NCBI RefSeq assembly: GCF_900113865.1
Contig: NZ_FOQY01000012.1
Coordinates: forward strand, 62,001-126,000
Reading direction: 5' to 3'
From: Streptosporangium canum
Lineage (GTDB): Bacteria; Actinomycetota; Actinomycetes; Streptosporangiales; Streptosporangiaceae
DNA length: 64,000 nucleotides
Below the pieces are notes generated by a model that was not told the DNA's origin, ran no database searches, and saw only the letters and a list, made by a program, of their open reading frames with translations. Each line of letters opens with the position of its first letter. Position 1 is the first letter of the stretch. This document shows, in pieces, positions 31,926 through 40,622 of the stretch. Made by a program: the position numbers and the translations under genes.

Positions 31926-33185
31926 GTGACTGTCCTTCTGCCCGGTGTCGCGCTCACCGACCACGTCTTCACCGTCCCCCTCGACCACGCCGATCCCGGC
32001 GGCCCGACGATCGAGGTCTTCGCCCGCGAGGCGGTGGACCCGGCCAAGCAGGATCAGGACCTGCCGTGGCTGGTCTTCCTGCAGGGCGGTCCCGGCGGCA
32101 AGGCGCCGAGACCGGTGGCGGCGGACGGCTGGCTGGGGCACGCGCTGAAGACCCACCGGGTGCTCCTGCTCGACCAGCGGGGGACCGGCCGCAGCACCCC
32201 GCTCACCGCCAGGACGGTGACCGGGACCGACACCGAGCTGGCCGCCCGTCTCCGGCACTTCCGCGCCGACGCGATCGTGGCCGACGCCGAGCTGATCCGG
32301 CGCGAGCTCTGCGGTGACCGGCAGTGGGAGACCCTCGGCCAGAGTTACGGCGGGTTCGTCACGCTGACCTACCTCTCCCGGGCCCCCGAGGGGCTCAAGG
32401 CCTGTTACGTGACCGGCGGCCTGGCCGGGCTCGACGCCACCGCCGACGACGTCTACTCCCGCACCTACCCCAGGGTCCGCGAGAAGGTGGACCGCTACTT
32501 CGCCCGCTACCCCGGCGACTCCGCCCGCCTGGACGCGATCGCCGCCCATCTGCGCCGCGAGAAGGTCGAGCTGCCGGACGGCGACGTGCTGACCGTGCGC
32601 CGCCTGCAGAGCATGGGCCTGTGCCTGGGGATGAGCGACGGCGCGGAATACCTGCACTGGGTGCTGGAGGAGGCCTGGAACGGCGAGCGGCTCTCCGACC
32701 TGTTCCTGTATGAGGTCATGATGGCCACCGGCTTCGTCGGCAACCCCCTCTACGCGGTCCTGCACGAGTCGATCTACGCCCAGGGCGCCTCCACCGCCTG
32801 GGCGGCGCACCGGCTGCTGCCCGAGGAGTTCGCCGAGGAGGCCGAGCCGCTGCTGCCCACCGGAGAGATGATCTACCCCTGGATGTTCGACGAGATCGCC
32901 GCCCTCCGCCCGTTCAGGGGAGCCGCCGAGATCCTCGCCGCCGCCTCCGACTGGCCCGCCCTCTACGACCCGGTACGGCTGGCGGCCAACCGGGTCCCGG
33001 TGGCCGCCGCCGTCTACTACGACGACATGTACGTCGACGAGGGCCTGTCCATGCGGACCGCCCGCGCGGTCGGCAACGTGCGGACCTGGGTGACCAACGA
33101 GTGGGAGCACGACGGCGTCCGCGTCTCCGGCGGGCAGGTGCTGGCCCGCCTGATGGACACGGTCAACGGCGTCCACGGCTCCTGA
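31926..33185 (+). CDS. Alpha/beta hydrolase, S33 prolyl-aminopeptidase type
   Basis: A 419-aa intracellular hydrolase: oxyanion motif LQGGPGGKAPRP near 52, LLDQRGTGRS near 81, nucleophile Ser140 in GQSYGG, and the catalytic Asp/His near the C terminus (YYDDMYVDEG, NEWEHDGVR). The long helical cap between 190 and 330 is typical of proline iminopeptidases, which remove N-terminal proline from peptides. GTG start at 31926; no signal peptide. Monocistronic, followed by a strong hairpin. Confidence 0.85.
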   Translation: MTVLLPGVALTDHVFTVPLDHADPGGPTIEVFAREAVDPAKQDQDLPWLVFLQGGPGGKAPRPVAADGWLGHALKTHRVLLLDQRGTGRSTPLTARTVTGTDTELAARLRHFRADAIVADAELIRRELCGDRQWETLGQSYGGFVTLTYLSRAPEGLKACYVTGGLAGLDATADDVYSRTYPRVREKVDRYFARYPGDSARLDAIAAHLRREKVELPDGDVLTVRRLQSMGLCLGMSDGAEYLHWVLEEAWNGERLSDLFLYEVMMATGFVGNPLYAVLHESIYAQGASTAWAAHRLLPEEFAEEAEPLLPTGEMIYPWMFDEIAALRPFRGAAEILAAASDWPALYDPVRLAANRVPVAAAVYYDDMYVDEGLSMRTARAVGNVRTWVTNEWEHDGVRVSGGQVLARLMDTVNGVHGS

Positions 33186-33192
33186 GAGCACG

Positions 33193-33233
33193 CCCGGCCG
33201 TCCCCGCCGCCATGACGGCGGGGACGCCGGGCC
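33193..33233. terminator. Bidirectional terminator between convergent genes
   Basis: CGTCCCCGCCG (33200-33210) and CGGCGGGGACG (33217-33227) pair around CCATGA, extended by GCCCGG/CCGGGC across a one-base bulge. Lies 8 bp after the S33 stop and before the 3' end of the sensor kinase. Confidence 0.8.
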
Positions 33234-33342
33234 GGTCCTCCGGCGGGCACCTCGCTCCCGTCGTCACGCCACACCCGCGTGGCGCCCAGGATCCCGAATC
33301 GCATGGGGACGATTGTCCCCGCTCACCCGGGGGCGGGGAGCC

Positions 33343-34761
33343 TCAGGGGCTGGGGAGCTCGGTCAGCGGCAGCCGTACCTGGAAGCGGGTGTCGCCCGGC
33401 GTCGACTCCACGCGCAGGTCGCCGCCGTGCCGGCCGGCGACGATGCGGAAGGAGATGTCCAGGCCCAGCCCGGTGCCCTCGCCGACGGACTTGGTGGTGA
33501 AGAACGGCTCGAAGATCCGCTCGCGCAGGTGCTCGGGGACGCCGGGGCCGGTGTCGCAGATCTCGATCAGGGCGGTGGTGTCGTGCTCCAGGCGGGTGCG
33601 TACGGTCAGCGTGCCGGTGCCGGCCATCGCGTCCAGGGCGTTGTGGATCAGGTTGGTCCACACCTGGTTGAGCTCTCCGGCGTAGCCGGGGATCGGCGGC
33701 AGCTCCGGGTCGTAGTCGGTGGCCATGCTGATCCCGGGCGGGATCTTGCCCCGGAACATGGTGAGCGTGCTGTCCAGCAGCTCCCGGACGTCCACGGTCT
33801 GGTACGGCGCGCGGTCCATCTGGGAGTACTGCTTGGCGGAGGCGAGCAGCGAGGAGATGCGCTCGGTCGCGTCGGTCACCTCGTTCAGCATCTGGTTGAT
33901 CTCGATGGCCTCGGCGAGCCAGTGCATCGCCCCGGACAGGTGCTCCTGCCCGACCGCGTCGCGGACCTTCTCCACTCCGCCGGCCTTGAACCCGGCGGCG
34001 ACCAGTGCCGGCGCGAGCTCCCAGCCGTCCGCCACCCCGGCCTCCTCCAGCTCGTCGCCCAGCTCGTCCTCGGCGTCGGAGACGTCCAGCGGGGACCGCG
34101 CGGGCAGGCTCGCGGCCTTGTCCGTGCAGCCCTCCTGCAGGTCGATCAGCGCGCGCAGCCGTCCGGCCGAGATGCCCGCCTCGGCCAGCGAGGCGAGCTG
34201 CCGCCGCGCCGACCGGACCTTCTCCCGCATCTCGCCCACGGCCCGTACGGCCGCCGCCGCCGGGTTGTTGAGCTCGTGGGTGAGCCCCGCGGTGATCGTG
34301 CCGAGGGCGGTCAGCCGCTGCCGCCGGTCGATGATCTCCCGCTGGGCGAGCCCGCCGAGACGCACCCCGTCGAGCAGGTGGACCGCCATCGGGAACCACT
34401 CGCCGATCATCAGGCCGTACTTCTTGGCGGGAAGTACGAAGAGCCGCGAGGGCTTGGTCGCGCGCAGCGAGTGGGAGTAGGTGTCCGGGGCCCGGTCGCC
34501 CAGGTAGGCGGAGGTCGCTCCGGCGTAGACCCCGCGCTGGGAGGTGGGGGTCATGGTGACCACCCCGGCGGGGGTCTCGGTGGACATGACGATCTCGCCG
34601 TCGACGAGCACGAGGAAACACTCGGCCGGGTCGCCCTGCCGCACGATCAGCTCGCCGGCGCCGAACTCCCGCTCCTCGCCGTGGGAGGCCAGCCACTCCA
34701 GCTTCTCGTCGTCGAGTTTCTCGAAGAGGAACAGCCCGCGCAGGACATCCGTGCTGGTCAT
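33343..34761 (-). CDS. Cyclic-nucleotide-binding-domain sensor histidine kinase
   Basis: Soluble 472-aa kinase. Residues 8-120: CRP-like cNMP-binding domain (GELIVRQGDPAECFLVLVDGEI). Residues 150-230: dimerisation/phosphoacceptor helix with His162 in GLTHELNNPA. Residues 330-470: ATPase with N-box (NQVWTNLIHNALDAM), CDTGPGVP and GEGTGLGLDIS. No membrane segment, so it senses an internal signal. ATG at 34761 follows GGAGGTCTC. It lies 62 bp after the response-regulator/reductase fusion in one operon and is its obvious partner: phosphotransfer from His162 to Asp62 of that protein is expected. Confidence 0.85.
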   Translation of the reverse strand: MTSTDVLRGLFLFEKLDDEKLEWLASHGEEREFGAGELIVRQGDPAECFLVLVDGEIVMSTETPAGVVTMTPTSQRGVYAGATSAYLGDRAPDTYSHSLRATKPSRLFVLPAKKYGLMIGEWFPMAVHLLDGVRLGGLAQREIIDRRQRLTALGTITAGLTHELNNPAAAAVRAVGEMREKVRSARRQLASLAEAGISAGRLRALIDLQEGCTDKAASLPARSPLDVSDAEDELGDELEEAGVADGWELAPALVAAGFKAGGVEKVRDAVGQEHLSGAMHWLAEAIEINQMLNEVTDATERISSLLASAKQYSQMDRAPYQTVDVRELLDSTLTMFRGKIPPGISMATDYDPELPPIPGYAGELNQVWTNLIHNALDAMAGTGTLTVRTRLEHDTTALIEICDTGPGVPEHLRERIFEPFFTTKSVGEGTGLGLDISFRIVAGRHGGDLRVESTPGDTRFQVRLPLTELPSP

Positions 34762-34823
34762 GAGACCTCCTTCGTCACCCATGGCCCAGGTGCCGGGGCT
34801 GCCGGGGCCCTCGCTCCGTCCGG

Positions 34824-36488
34824 TCACGCCTTCTCCAGATAGCGGTGGACCAGTGCCACGGCCATCGCGCCCTCGCCGACCGCGGAGGCGACCCGTTTGA
34901 TCGAGTCGGCGCGGACGTCTCCGGCGGCGAAGACTCCGGGCACGTTGGTCTCCAGGTGGTACGGCTCGCGCCGGAGCGGCCAGTTGCGGGGGCGGTTCTC
35001 GGCGGAGGTCAGATCGGGCCCGGTGAGGACGAAGCCCTTGGCGTCGCGCTCGATCGTGTCGCCGAGCCAGTCGGTGAACGGCTCGGCGCCGATGAAGACG
35101 AACAGCCACTCGCTGTCGACCGTCCGCTCGCCGTCCGGGCCCTTGAGCGTGAGCCGTTCCAGGTGGTCGTCGCCCTCCGCGCCGACCACCTCGGTCCCGG
35201 TGTGCACCTCGATGTTCGAGATGTTGGAGATCTGCTCGATCAGGTAGTGCGACATGGACCTCTCCAGCCCGTCGCTCCGGACGATCAGATGGACCCTGCT
35301 GGCGTAGCCGGACAGGTAGACCGCGCCCTGCCCCGCGGAGTTGGCCGCGCCGACGATGTAGACCTCGCGGTCCCGGCACTCGGGCGCCTCGGTCACGGCC
35401 GCGCCGTAGTAGGTGCCCCGGCCCACGAAGTCGTCCAGGCCGGGGGCGGTCAGCCGCCGGTAGGAGACCCCGGTGGCCAGGATCACGGTGTGCGCGGCGA
35501 TGCCGGTGCCGTCGGCGAAGCCGACCACCCGGGCCTGGCCCTTGACCTCCAGGCTGGTGACCTTGCGGGCGGTGAGCAGTTCGGCGCCGAACTTCAGCGC
35601 CTGGCGGCGGGCCCGGTCGGCGAGCTGGGCGCCGGAGACGCCGTCGGGGAAGCCCAGGTAGTTCTCGATGCGGGAGCTCTGCCCGGCCTGCCCGCCGGAG
35701 GCGTGCTGCTCGACCATCACGGTGCGCAGGCCCTCGGAGGCCCCGTAGACCGCCGCGCCGAGCCCGCCGGGGCCGCCGCCGATGACGATCAGATCGTAGA
35801 AGTCGGTGGCCGGGGCGGTGGACAGGCCGACCGCCGCGGCCAGCTCGGCGGTGGTCGGGGCGGTGAGTTTCGTGCCGTCCGAGGTGATGACCAGCGGCAG
35901 CTTGGCCGGGCTGATCTCGCACCCCTCGCCGGCGGCGGCCAGGAGCTGCGCGCCCTCGGGGTCGTCGGCCAGCATCCACCGGTAGGGCACCTGGTTGCGG
36001 GACAGGAAGTCGCGGATCTTGTAGGACCTGGCCGACCAGCGGGCTCCCACCACCCTCAGCTCGTCGGACTCGCGCCGGTCGGCCCGGTGCCAGGCGTCGA
36101 GCAGGGCGTCCAGGACCGGGTAGAACTTCTCCTCCGGCGGGTCCCACGGCTTGAGCATGTAGTGGTCGAGATCCACCACGTTGATCGCCTGGATCGCCGC
36201 GTCGGTGTCGGCGTAGGCGGTGAGCAGCACGCGGCGGGCGTAGGGATACAGGTCCATCGCCTGTTCCAGGAACTCCACGCCGTTCATCTGGGGCATTCGG
36301 TAGTCGGCGAGGATCGCCGCGACGTCGTCGCCGCGCAGCCGGAGCTGGCGGACGCTCTCCATTCCCGCGACCGCGGTGTCGGCCCGGACGATGCGGTAGG
36401 AATGGCCGTAACGGCGTCGTAGATCGCGCGCCACGGAACGTGAGACGCCCGGATCGTCGTCGACCGTCATGATGACCGGCTTATCCAT
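34824..36488 (-). CDS. Response regulator fused to thioredoxin-reductase-like flavoprotein
   Basis: A 554-aa fusion. Receiver domain 1-125: acidic pair at VDDDP (10-12), phospho-acceptor Asp62 in ADYRMP, Lys113 in LKPWD. Residues 150-225 resemble a glutaredoxin-like spacer. From 230 on: FAD-binding GGGPGG (237-242), NAD(P)H motif VGAANSAGQGA near 379 and the closing GVFAAGDVRADS. The redox-active CxxC expected between the FAD and NADPH parts is missing; the equivalent stretch reads TYYGAAVTEAPEC. So it should bind FAD and NADPH but not reduce thioredoxin. First gene of a two-gene operon with the cNMP-binding kinase. Confidence 0.86.
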   Translation of the reverse strand: MDKPVIMTVDDDPGVSRSVARDLRRRYGHSYRIVRADTAVAGMESVRQLRLRGDDVAAILADYRMPQMNGVEFLEQAMDLYPYARRVLLTAYADTDAAIQAINVVDLDHYMLKPWDPPEEKFYPVLDALLDAWHRADRRESDELRVVGARWSARSYKIRDFLSRNQVPYRWMLADDPEGAQLLAAAGEGCEISPAKLPLVITSDGTKLTAPTTAELAAAVGLSTAPATDFYDLIVIGGGPGGLGAAVYGASEGLRTVMVEQHASGGQAGQSSRIENYLGFPDGVSGAQLADRARRQALKFGAELLTARKVTSLEVKGQARVVGFADGTGIAAHTVILATGVSYRRLTAPGLDDFVGRGTYYGAAVTEAPECRDREVYIVGAANSAGQGAVYLSGYASRVHLIVRSDGLERSMSHYLIEQISNISNIEVHTGTEVVGAEGDDHLERLTLKGPDGERTVDSEWLFVFIGAEPFTDWLGDTIERDAKGFVLTGPDLTSAENRPRNWPLRREPYHLETNVPGVFAAGDVRADSIKRVASAVGEGAMAVALVHRYLEKA

Positions 36489-36550
36489 GACCTACCTTCC
36501 CCCGAAATAAGACAACCTCTATCGAAGGATGTCACATCCCCTGTTAGGGC

Positions 36551-37426
36551 TCAGCCTGCCGGAAGCTCGGGGGCGGGGCATCCGGCCGCGCGGAGCAGGG
36601 CGGCCGGACGGCCGCGGCCGGCGCGCAGCCGGGTGAACTCCGGATCGCTGGTCCAGAACTCGCGCAGCGACTCGTGCCCGACCCGGTCGGCGATGATCTG
36701 CAGGGCGATGTCGTGCCTGATGTACTCCACCGCCATCAGGACCACGGCCGGGTCCTCGGTGTAGACGCCCCAGGCCGAGCCGCCCAGGAACCCGCCTATC
36801 AGGGCCTCCCGGCGGTCGGCCGCGACGACCAGGAGACGGCAGCCCAGGTTCTCCATGATCACATCCGGGGTGGAGAACCGGTGTTCGTACAGGTGCCCGA
36901 CCAGGTCCTCGGCGGGGCCGAAGTGCATCACCGAGGCGTCGACCCCCCGCCCGACCGCCCGCCGGACCAGCGGGGACAGCCGCTTCATCTCCTCGGGCCA
37001 GATCGACAGGAACAGGTCGGTGCGCGCGGCGGCCACCACGTCCTCGGCGCGGGCCAGCAGGGCTCCGGCGTCCTTGAGGTTGTGGATCAGATGGGCCTCG
37101 GGCGGCGCCACGATCGTGGGCAGCGAGGCCTGCAGCGACTCGATCGAGTCGTCGAACTCCCGGCGCATGCGCTCCAGCAGCGACCGGGGCGGCAGTGGCA
37201 GGTAGTCGGTGGCGTCCTCGGCGCCCCGCACCTCGTAGGCCGCGCCCTTGGCCACCAGCTTGCCCAGCGTCTCGTAGACCGTGCTGCGCGGCACGCCGGA
37301 ACGCTTGGCCACCTCATAGCCGTTGAGCGGCTGCCCGGAGCCGACCAGGGTGATATAGGCCTTGGCCTCGTAACCCGACATGCCCAGGCGCTGCAACTGT
37401 TCTACTACGTCCCGCATCGCAGTCAT
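36551..37426 (-). CDS. TrmB-type transcriptional regulator
   Basis: A 291-aa regulator: N-terminal winged helix of TrmB type (LGMSGYEAKAYITLVGSGQPLNGYEVAKRSGVPRSTVYETLGKLV, about 12-56), a coiled linker (RREFDDSIESLQAS) and a phospholipase-D-fold-like effector domain typical of TrmB sensors of sugars or metabolites. Starts at 37426 or 37417 both fit; the longer frame upstream is AT-rich promoter. It is next to but separate from the kinase/reductase operon; target unknown. Confidence 0.75.
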   Translation of the reverse strand: MTAMRDVVEQLQRLGMSGYEAKAYITLVGSGQPLNGYEVAKRSGVPRSTVYETLGKLVAKGAAYEVRGAEDATDYLPLPPRSLLERMRREFDDSIESLQASLPTIVAPPEAHLIHNLKDAGALLARAEDVVAAARTDLFLSIWPEEMKRLSPLVRRAVGRGVDASVMHFGPAEDLVGHLYEHRFSTPDVIMENLGCRLLVVAADRREALIGGFLGGSAWGVYTEDPAVVLMAVEYIRHDIALQIIADRVGHESLREFWTSDPEFTRLRAGRGRPAALLRAAGCPAPELPAG

Positions 37427-37746
37427 GCTACGGCGCGCGGCGGCAGTTTTGTGTTGTCCTAAAGCACCTGATTCGGCTTTGTATTTATCATTCTGGAGTG
37501 CTCGCCGGTGAAATAGCCGCCATGGGCCGGCCGGCCTGGGGATGAATGCCCTTCCTGCGAGTTTCCGCAGAAGCCGAATCGGATTCATTATGCGGGACCG
37601 CGCGCCCGCTTGGCGAGTCTCCGGGAGCCCCGCGTGGGCTTTCAGTGATCTTTACGCGATCCCCGGGTCTCCGTGCGGCGGGGTTGGGCGACCGAACGCG
37701 CCCTAAGTAAGCCGGGACGTATCGTCTCGCTCAGGTGCCGGGGAAC
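37427..37746. other. Intergenic region, promoter of TrmB-like gene
   Basis: About 320 bp without a gene. The first 80 bp (37440-37510) are AT-rich with TTGTGTTGTCC and TTTGTATTTATCATT, suitable as promoter for the minus-strand regulator. The rest is unremarkable up to the hairpin after glnII. Confidence 0.5.
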
Positions 37747-37792
37747 GCCGGAGGCCGCGGCCACCCCCGGCAGGGTGGCCGCGGCCTCCGGC
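37747..37792 (-). terminator. Strong hairpin after glnII
   Basis: A perfect stem of about 20 bp (GCCGGAGGCCGCGGCCACCC and its complement) around a 6-nt loop, 11 bp beyond the glnII stop on the minus strand. No U tract. Confidence 0.8.
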
Positions 37793-37802
37793 ACGCGTCC
37801 GA

Positions 37803-38816
37803 TCAGACCTGGCCGGCCTTCTCCAGGGCGGTGCAGCAGGTGTCCACGATGAGGCGGGTCACCAGGTAGGGGTCGACGTTGGCGTTGGGGCGACGGTCCT
37901 CGATGTAGCCCTTCTTCTCCACCTCGACCTGCCACGGGATGCGGACCGAGGCGCCGCGGTCGGAGACGCCGTAGCTGAACTTGTTCCACGGAGCGGTCTC
38001 GTGGTGACCGGTCAGGCGCTCCTCGATGCCGGCGCCGTAGTGCTTGACGTGCTCCTCGGCGTTCACGGCCAGAGCCTCGCAGGCGGTGATGATCGGGTCG
38101 TAGCCCTCACGCATCGCCTTGGTGGAGAAGTTGGTGTGCGCGCCCGCGCCGTTCCAGTCGCCCTTCACCGGCTTGGCGTCGAGCGTGGCGGCGATGTCGA
38201 AGTCCTCGGCGATGCGGTAGAGCAGCCACCGGGCGATCCACATGTGGTCGGAGACCTCCACGGGACCCGCCGGGCCGACCTGGAACTCCCACTGGCCGGG
38301 CATGACCTCGGCGTTGATGCCGGAGATCGCCAGGCCGGCCTCAAGGCAGAGGTCGAGGTGCTTCTCGACGACGTCGCGGCCGAAGACCTCGTCGGCGCCG
38401 ACGCCGCAGTAGTAGCCGCCCTGCGGGGCGGGGAAGCCGCCGAGCGGGAAGCCGAGCGGGCGGCCCTCCTTGAAGAAGGTGTACTCCTGCTCGATGCCGA
38501 ACCACGACTCCTGGTCGGCGTACCTCTCGGCCACCTCGACGAGCGCGGCGCGGGTGTTGCTGGCGTGCGGGGTCATGTCGGTGTCGAGGACCTCGCAGAG
38601 CACCAGCACGTTGCCGCCGCCGCGGATCGGGTCCGGACAGGTGAACACCGGCTTGAGCACGCGGTCGGAGGAGCCGCCGTCAGCCTGGTTGGTGCTGGAC
38701 CCGTCGAAGCCCCAGACCGGGAGCTCGGCGCCGTCGGCCAGGATCCTGGTCTTCGAACGGAGCTTGGCGGTCGGCTCGGTGCCGTCGATCCAGATGTATT
38801 CAGCCTTGAAGGTCAT
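37803..38816 (-). CDS. glnII: Glutamine synthetase, type II (eukaryotic-like)
   Basis: ATP-dependent glutamine synthetase of 337 aa, the size of the octa-/decameric type II enzyme rather than the 470-aa type I. Signatures: LPVWGFDGSSTNQADG near 32, WFGIEQEYTFF near 105, GINAEVMPGQWEFQ near 165, NGAGAHTNFSTKAMREG near 223 and DRGASVRIPW near 288, which supply metal, ammonium and ATP ligands. It assimilates ammonium as a second enzyme beside GlnA in actinomycetes. The upstream region carries a four-part GlnR-like box, implying induction under nitrogen limitation. Confidence 0.95.
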   Translation of the reverse strand: MTFKAEYIWIDGTEPTAKLRSKTRILADGAELPVWGFDGSSTNQADGGSSDRVLKPVFTCPDPIRGGGNVLVLCEVLDTDMTPHASNTRAALVEVAERYADQESWFGIEQEYTFFKEGRPLGFPLGGFPAPQGGYYCGVGADEVFGRDVVEKHLDLCLEAGLAISGINAEVMPGQWEFQVGPAGPVEVSDHMWIARWLLYRIAEDFDIAATLDAKPVKGDWNGAGAHTNFSTKAMREGYDPIITACEALAVNAEEHVKHYGAGIEERLTGHHETAPWNKFSYGVSDRGASVRIPWQVEVEKKGYIEDRRPNANVDPYLVTRLIVDTCCTALEKAGQV

Positions 38817-38872
38817 CGGCGGAGTCCTTGAGGAGGGAGTGGTTTGCTGCTCCCAAAGATTCGCAAGTCGCG

Positions 38873-38910
38873 ATTTCGCATCTGTTGCCCGAATGTGAAC
38901 AGGATGTTAC
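38873..38910 (-). promoter_or_regulatory. GlnR box upstream of glnII
   Basis: On the minus strand GTAAC-n6-TTCAC-n6-GCAAC-n6-GAAAT, matching in spacing and mostly in sequence the GlnR a-b-a-b pattern gTnAC-n6-GaAAC repeated. It lies 57 bp upstream of the glnII start. Confidence 0.7.
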
Positions 38911-39007
38911 TTAAGCCCGTTTCTCCAGGCAGAGGCCTTGCCGAAAGTTCGCACAGGCCTCCTGCGGGGCTGTGAACTGCCCGTCCGCCCTCCGCGCCGC
39001 CGGGACG

Positions 39008-39649
39008 TCAGCTCTCGGGGACGCCGAAGAAGCGGGCCGAGACGGATTCCTGGGCGAGGCGGCGCAGGACGTCGAGGACCCTGCCGTGCACGACGGTGCC
39101 GACCACCAGGGCCTCGACCGCGGCCTCGCGGGGGCCGTCGAGGGGGATGGTGCCGATCTCGTGTTCGACGACGAGGTCGAGGGCGGCCGCGGCGTAGGGG
39201 CGCAGGGCCTCGCCGGTGGCGGGCATGCCGAGCCGGTCGAGGGTGAGGATGGCCTGGGCGAGCTCGTCGCGGGTGGGGGCGCCGGGGTCTATCCGCCAGC
39301 CGAGGTCGGTGATCAGGCGGTCGGCCTCGGCGCGGGCGCGCCGCCACTCCTCGTCGTCGTCGTGGGCCTCGACGGCGGGGGCCAGGGCGTAGTGGGCGGT
39401 GCCGAGCACCTCGTGCATGCCCAGGTTCTCGTCGTCGACGGCGGCGATCACCTTGCGGATGGACGCGATGGGCAGCCGCCCGACCTCCAGCAGCGCGCGG
39501 ACCAGCCGCAGCCGGCGGATATGGCCGGCGCCGTACTCCGCCCGCGTGGCGGAGGTCTGCTCTCCCGGAGGGAGCAGGCCCTCGCGCAGGTAGTACTTGA
39601 TGGTGGGGATGGGGACGCCCGACGCGGCGCTGAGCTGGGATATCCGCAT
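39008..39649 (-). CDS. MerR-family regulator
   Basis: A 213-aa MerR protein: RISQLSAASGVPIPTIKYYLREGLLPPGEQTSATRAEYGAGHIRRLRLVRAL at the N terminus (two helix-turn-helix/wing elements, split here 2-53), a coiled-coil and a helical C-terminal domain of unknown ligand. No Cys metal site visible. The operator adjoins its own start, so it is autoregulated; no divergent target gene is close. Confidence 0.83.
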   Translation of the reverse strand: MRISQLSAASGVPIPTIKYYLREGLLPPGEQTSATRAEYGAGHIRRLRLVRALLEVGRLPIASIRKVIAAVDDENLGMHEVLGTAHYALAPAVEAHDDDEEWRRARAEADRLITDLGWRIDPGAPTRDELAQAILTLDRLGMPATGEALRPYAAAALDLVVEHEIGTIPLDGPREAAVEALVVGTVVHGRVLDVLRRLAQESVSARFFGVPES

Positions 39650-39650
39650 T

Positions 39651-39673
39651 ATTGGATAGTACAGCTAGCCAAT
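39651..39673. promoter_or_regulatory. Palindrome at the MerR gene start
   Basis: Arms ATTGGATAG and CTAGCCAAT (8 of 9 complementary) around a 5-bp centre, 1 bp upstream of the MerR ATG. It probably overlaps a leaderless promoter and serves autoregulation. Confidence 0.6.
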
Positions 39674-39819
39674 CGTCCCCGGGTGCGCCTCCCGGCGCCG
39701 GAGCCGTCCGGCCGGGCCTCTCGGGGCGCCCCGGCGACCATGCCGATCATCGCACTCTCCTCTGCCGCGGTCTGCCGTGATTCGCGGGAGATGTCAGGCG
39801 ATCACCGGCCGGTGCCGGC

Positions 39820-40422
39820 TCACGTCTCTTTCCGGAGCGAGGGGCGGACGTCGATGACCGTCATCCCCGCGGCGAGCGCGGCGGCCACCCCCTCGTCGGT
39901 GTCCTCGTAGGCGACGCAGGTGTGGGGGGCGGCGTTCAGGAGCCGGGCCGCCAGCAGGTAGACGTCGGGGGCCGGCTTGCCGTACCGGACGTCGTCCCTG
40001 GTGACCACGGCGTCGAACAGCGGGCGCAGGCCGGTGGCGCGCAGGGTCTCCTCCACCGCCTGGCGCGCTCCGCCGGAGGCGACCGCCATCGGCACCCGGT
40101 CCCGGTGCGCCTCGGCGACGGCGGCGACCTGCGGGTGCGGCACGACGGTGTGGATCAGCCACTGGTAGGCGTCGAGCGCCGCCGCCCGCACCGCCGGGTA
40201 GTCCAGCTCCGCGCCGGTCTCGGTCTCCAGCTCGGCCAGCAGGCGGTCGGCGGACAGGCCGGCGCGGGCGCGGTACCACGCCGGGTCGAGCTCCACCTGC
40301 CAGTCCGCCAGGGCCGTCCGCCACGCGGTCTCGTTGGCCGAGGTGGTGTCGACGAGGGTGCCGTCGCAGTCGAAGACGAGGGCGGCGTACGGCATGGCGG
40401 GCCGGAGTCGTTGATCGAGCAT
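39820..40422 (-). CDS. HAD-superfamily phosphatase/phosphoglucomutase-like
   Basis: A 200-aa HAD hydrolase: nucleophile motif VFDCDGTLVDT near residue 17, cap with the mutase-like TAWRTALADW, motif II VASGGAR near 112, Lys in RYGKPAPDVY near 145 and acidic motif AYEDTDEG near 168. Beta-phosphoglucomutase-like members dephosphorylate sugars or interconvert sugar phosphates. Possible starts at 40428, 40422 and 40395; none has a strong ribosome site. Substrate unknown. Confidence 0.8.
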   Translation of the reverse strand: MLDQRLRPAMPYAALVFDCDGTLVDTTSANETAWRTALADWQVELDPAWYRARAGLSADRLLAELETETGAELDYPAVRAAALDAYQWLIHTVVPHPQVAAVAEAHRDRVPMAVASGGARQAVEETLRATGLRPLFDAVVTRDDVRYGKPAPDVYLLAARLLNAAPHTCVAYEDTDEGVAAALAAGMTVIDVRPSLRKET

Positions 40423-40476
40423 GATCACCTAACGCGTGATTGTGGATCTTCGCAAGCCTACCGCGCCCTGTACCGA

Positions 40477-40492
40477 GCAAGCGCTTGCCTAA
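40477..40492 (+). promoter_or_regulatory. KstR2-type operator, site 6
   Basis: GCAAGCGCTTGCCTAA; its first 12 bases are a perfect palindrome (GCAAGC/GCTTGC). It lies in the divergent gap between the HAD gene and the Ltp2-like gene, 131 bp upstream of the latter. Confidence 0.65.
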
Positions 40493-40622
40493 GTGGCGGG
40501 CGCGGGCTAGCGTGACGGGCGAGCGCCGCTCGCCTCCACGGCGTCCCGCGGCCCACGGACGTCGCTCGCCGGAGCGGATCGCGCCCCGTTCCGGCGAGCG
40601 ACCCGACCTCCTCGGGAGTCGT

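Noticed and set aside
34762-36147. 462-residue extension of the sensor kinase frame
   Set aside because: Overlaps the response-regulator fusion; ribosome site and domain start at 34761.
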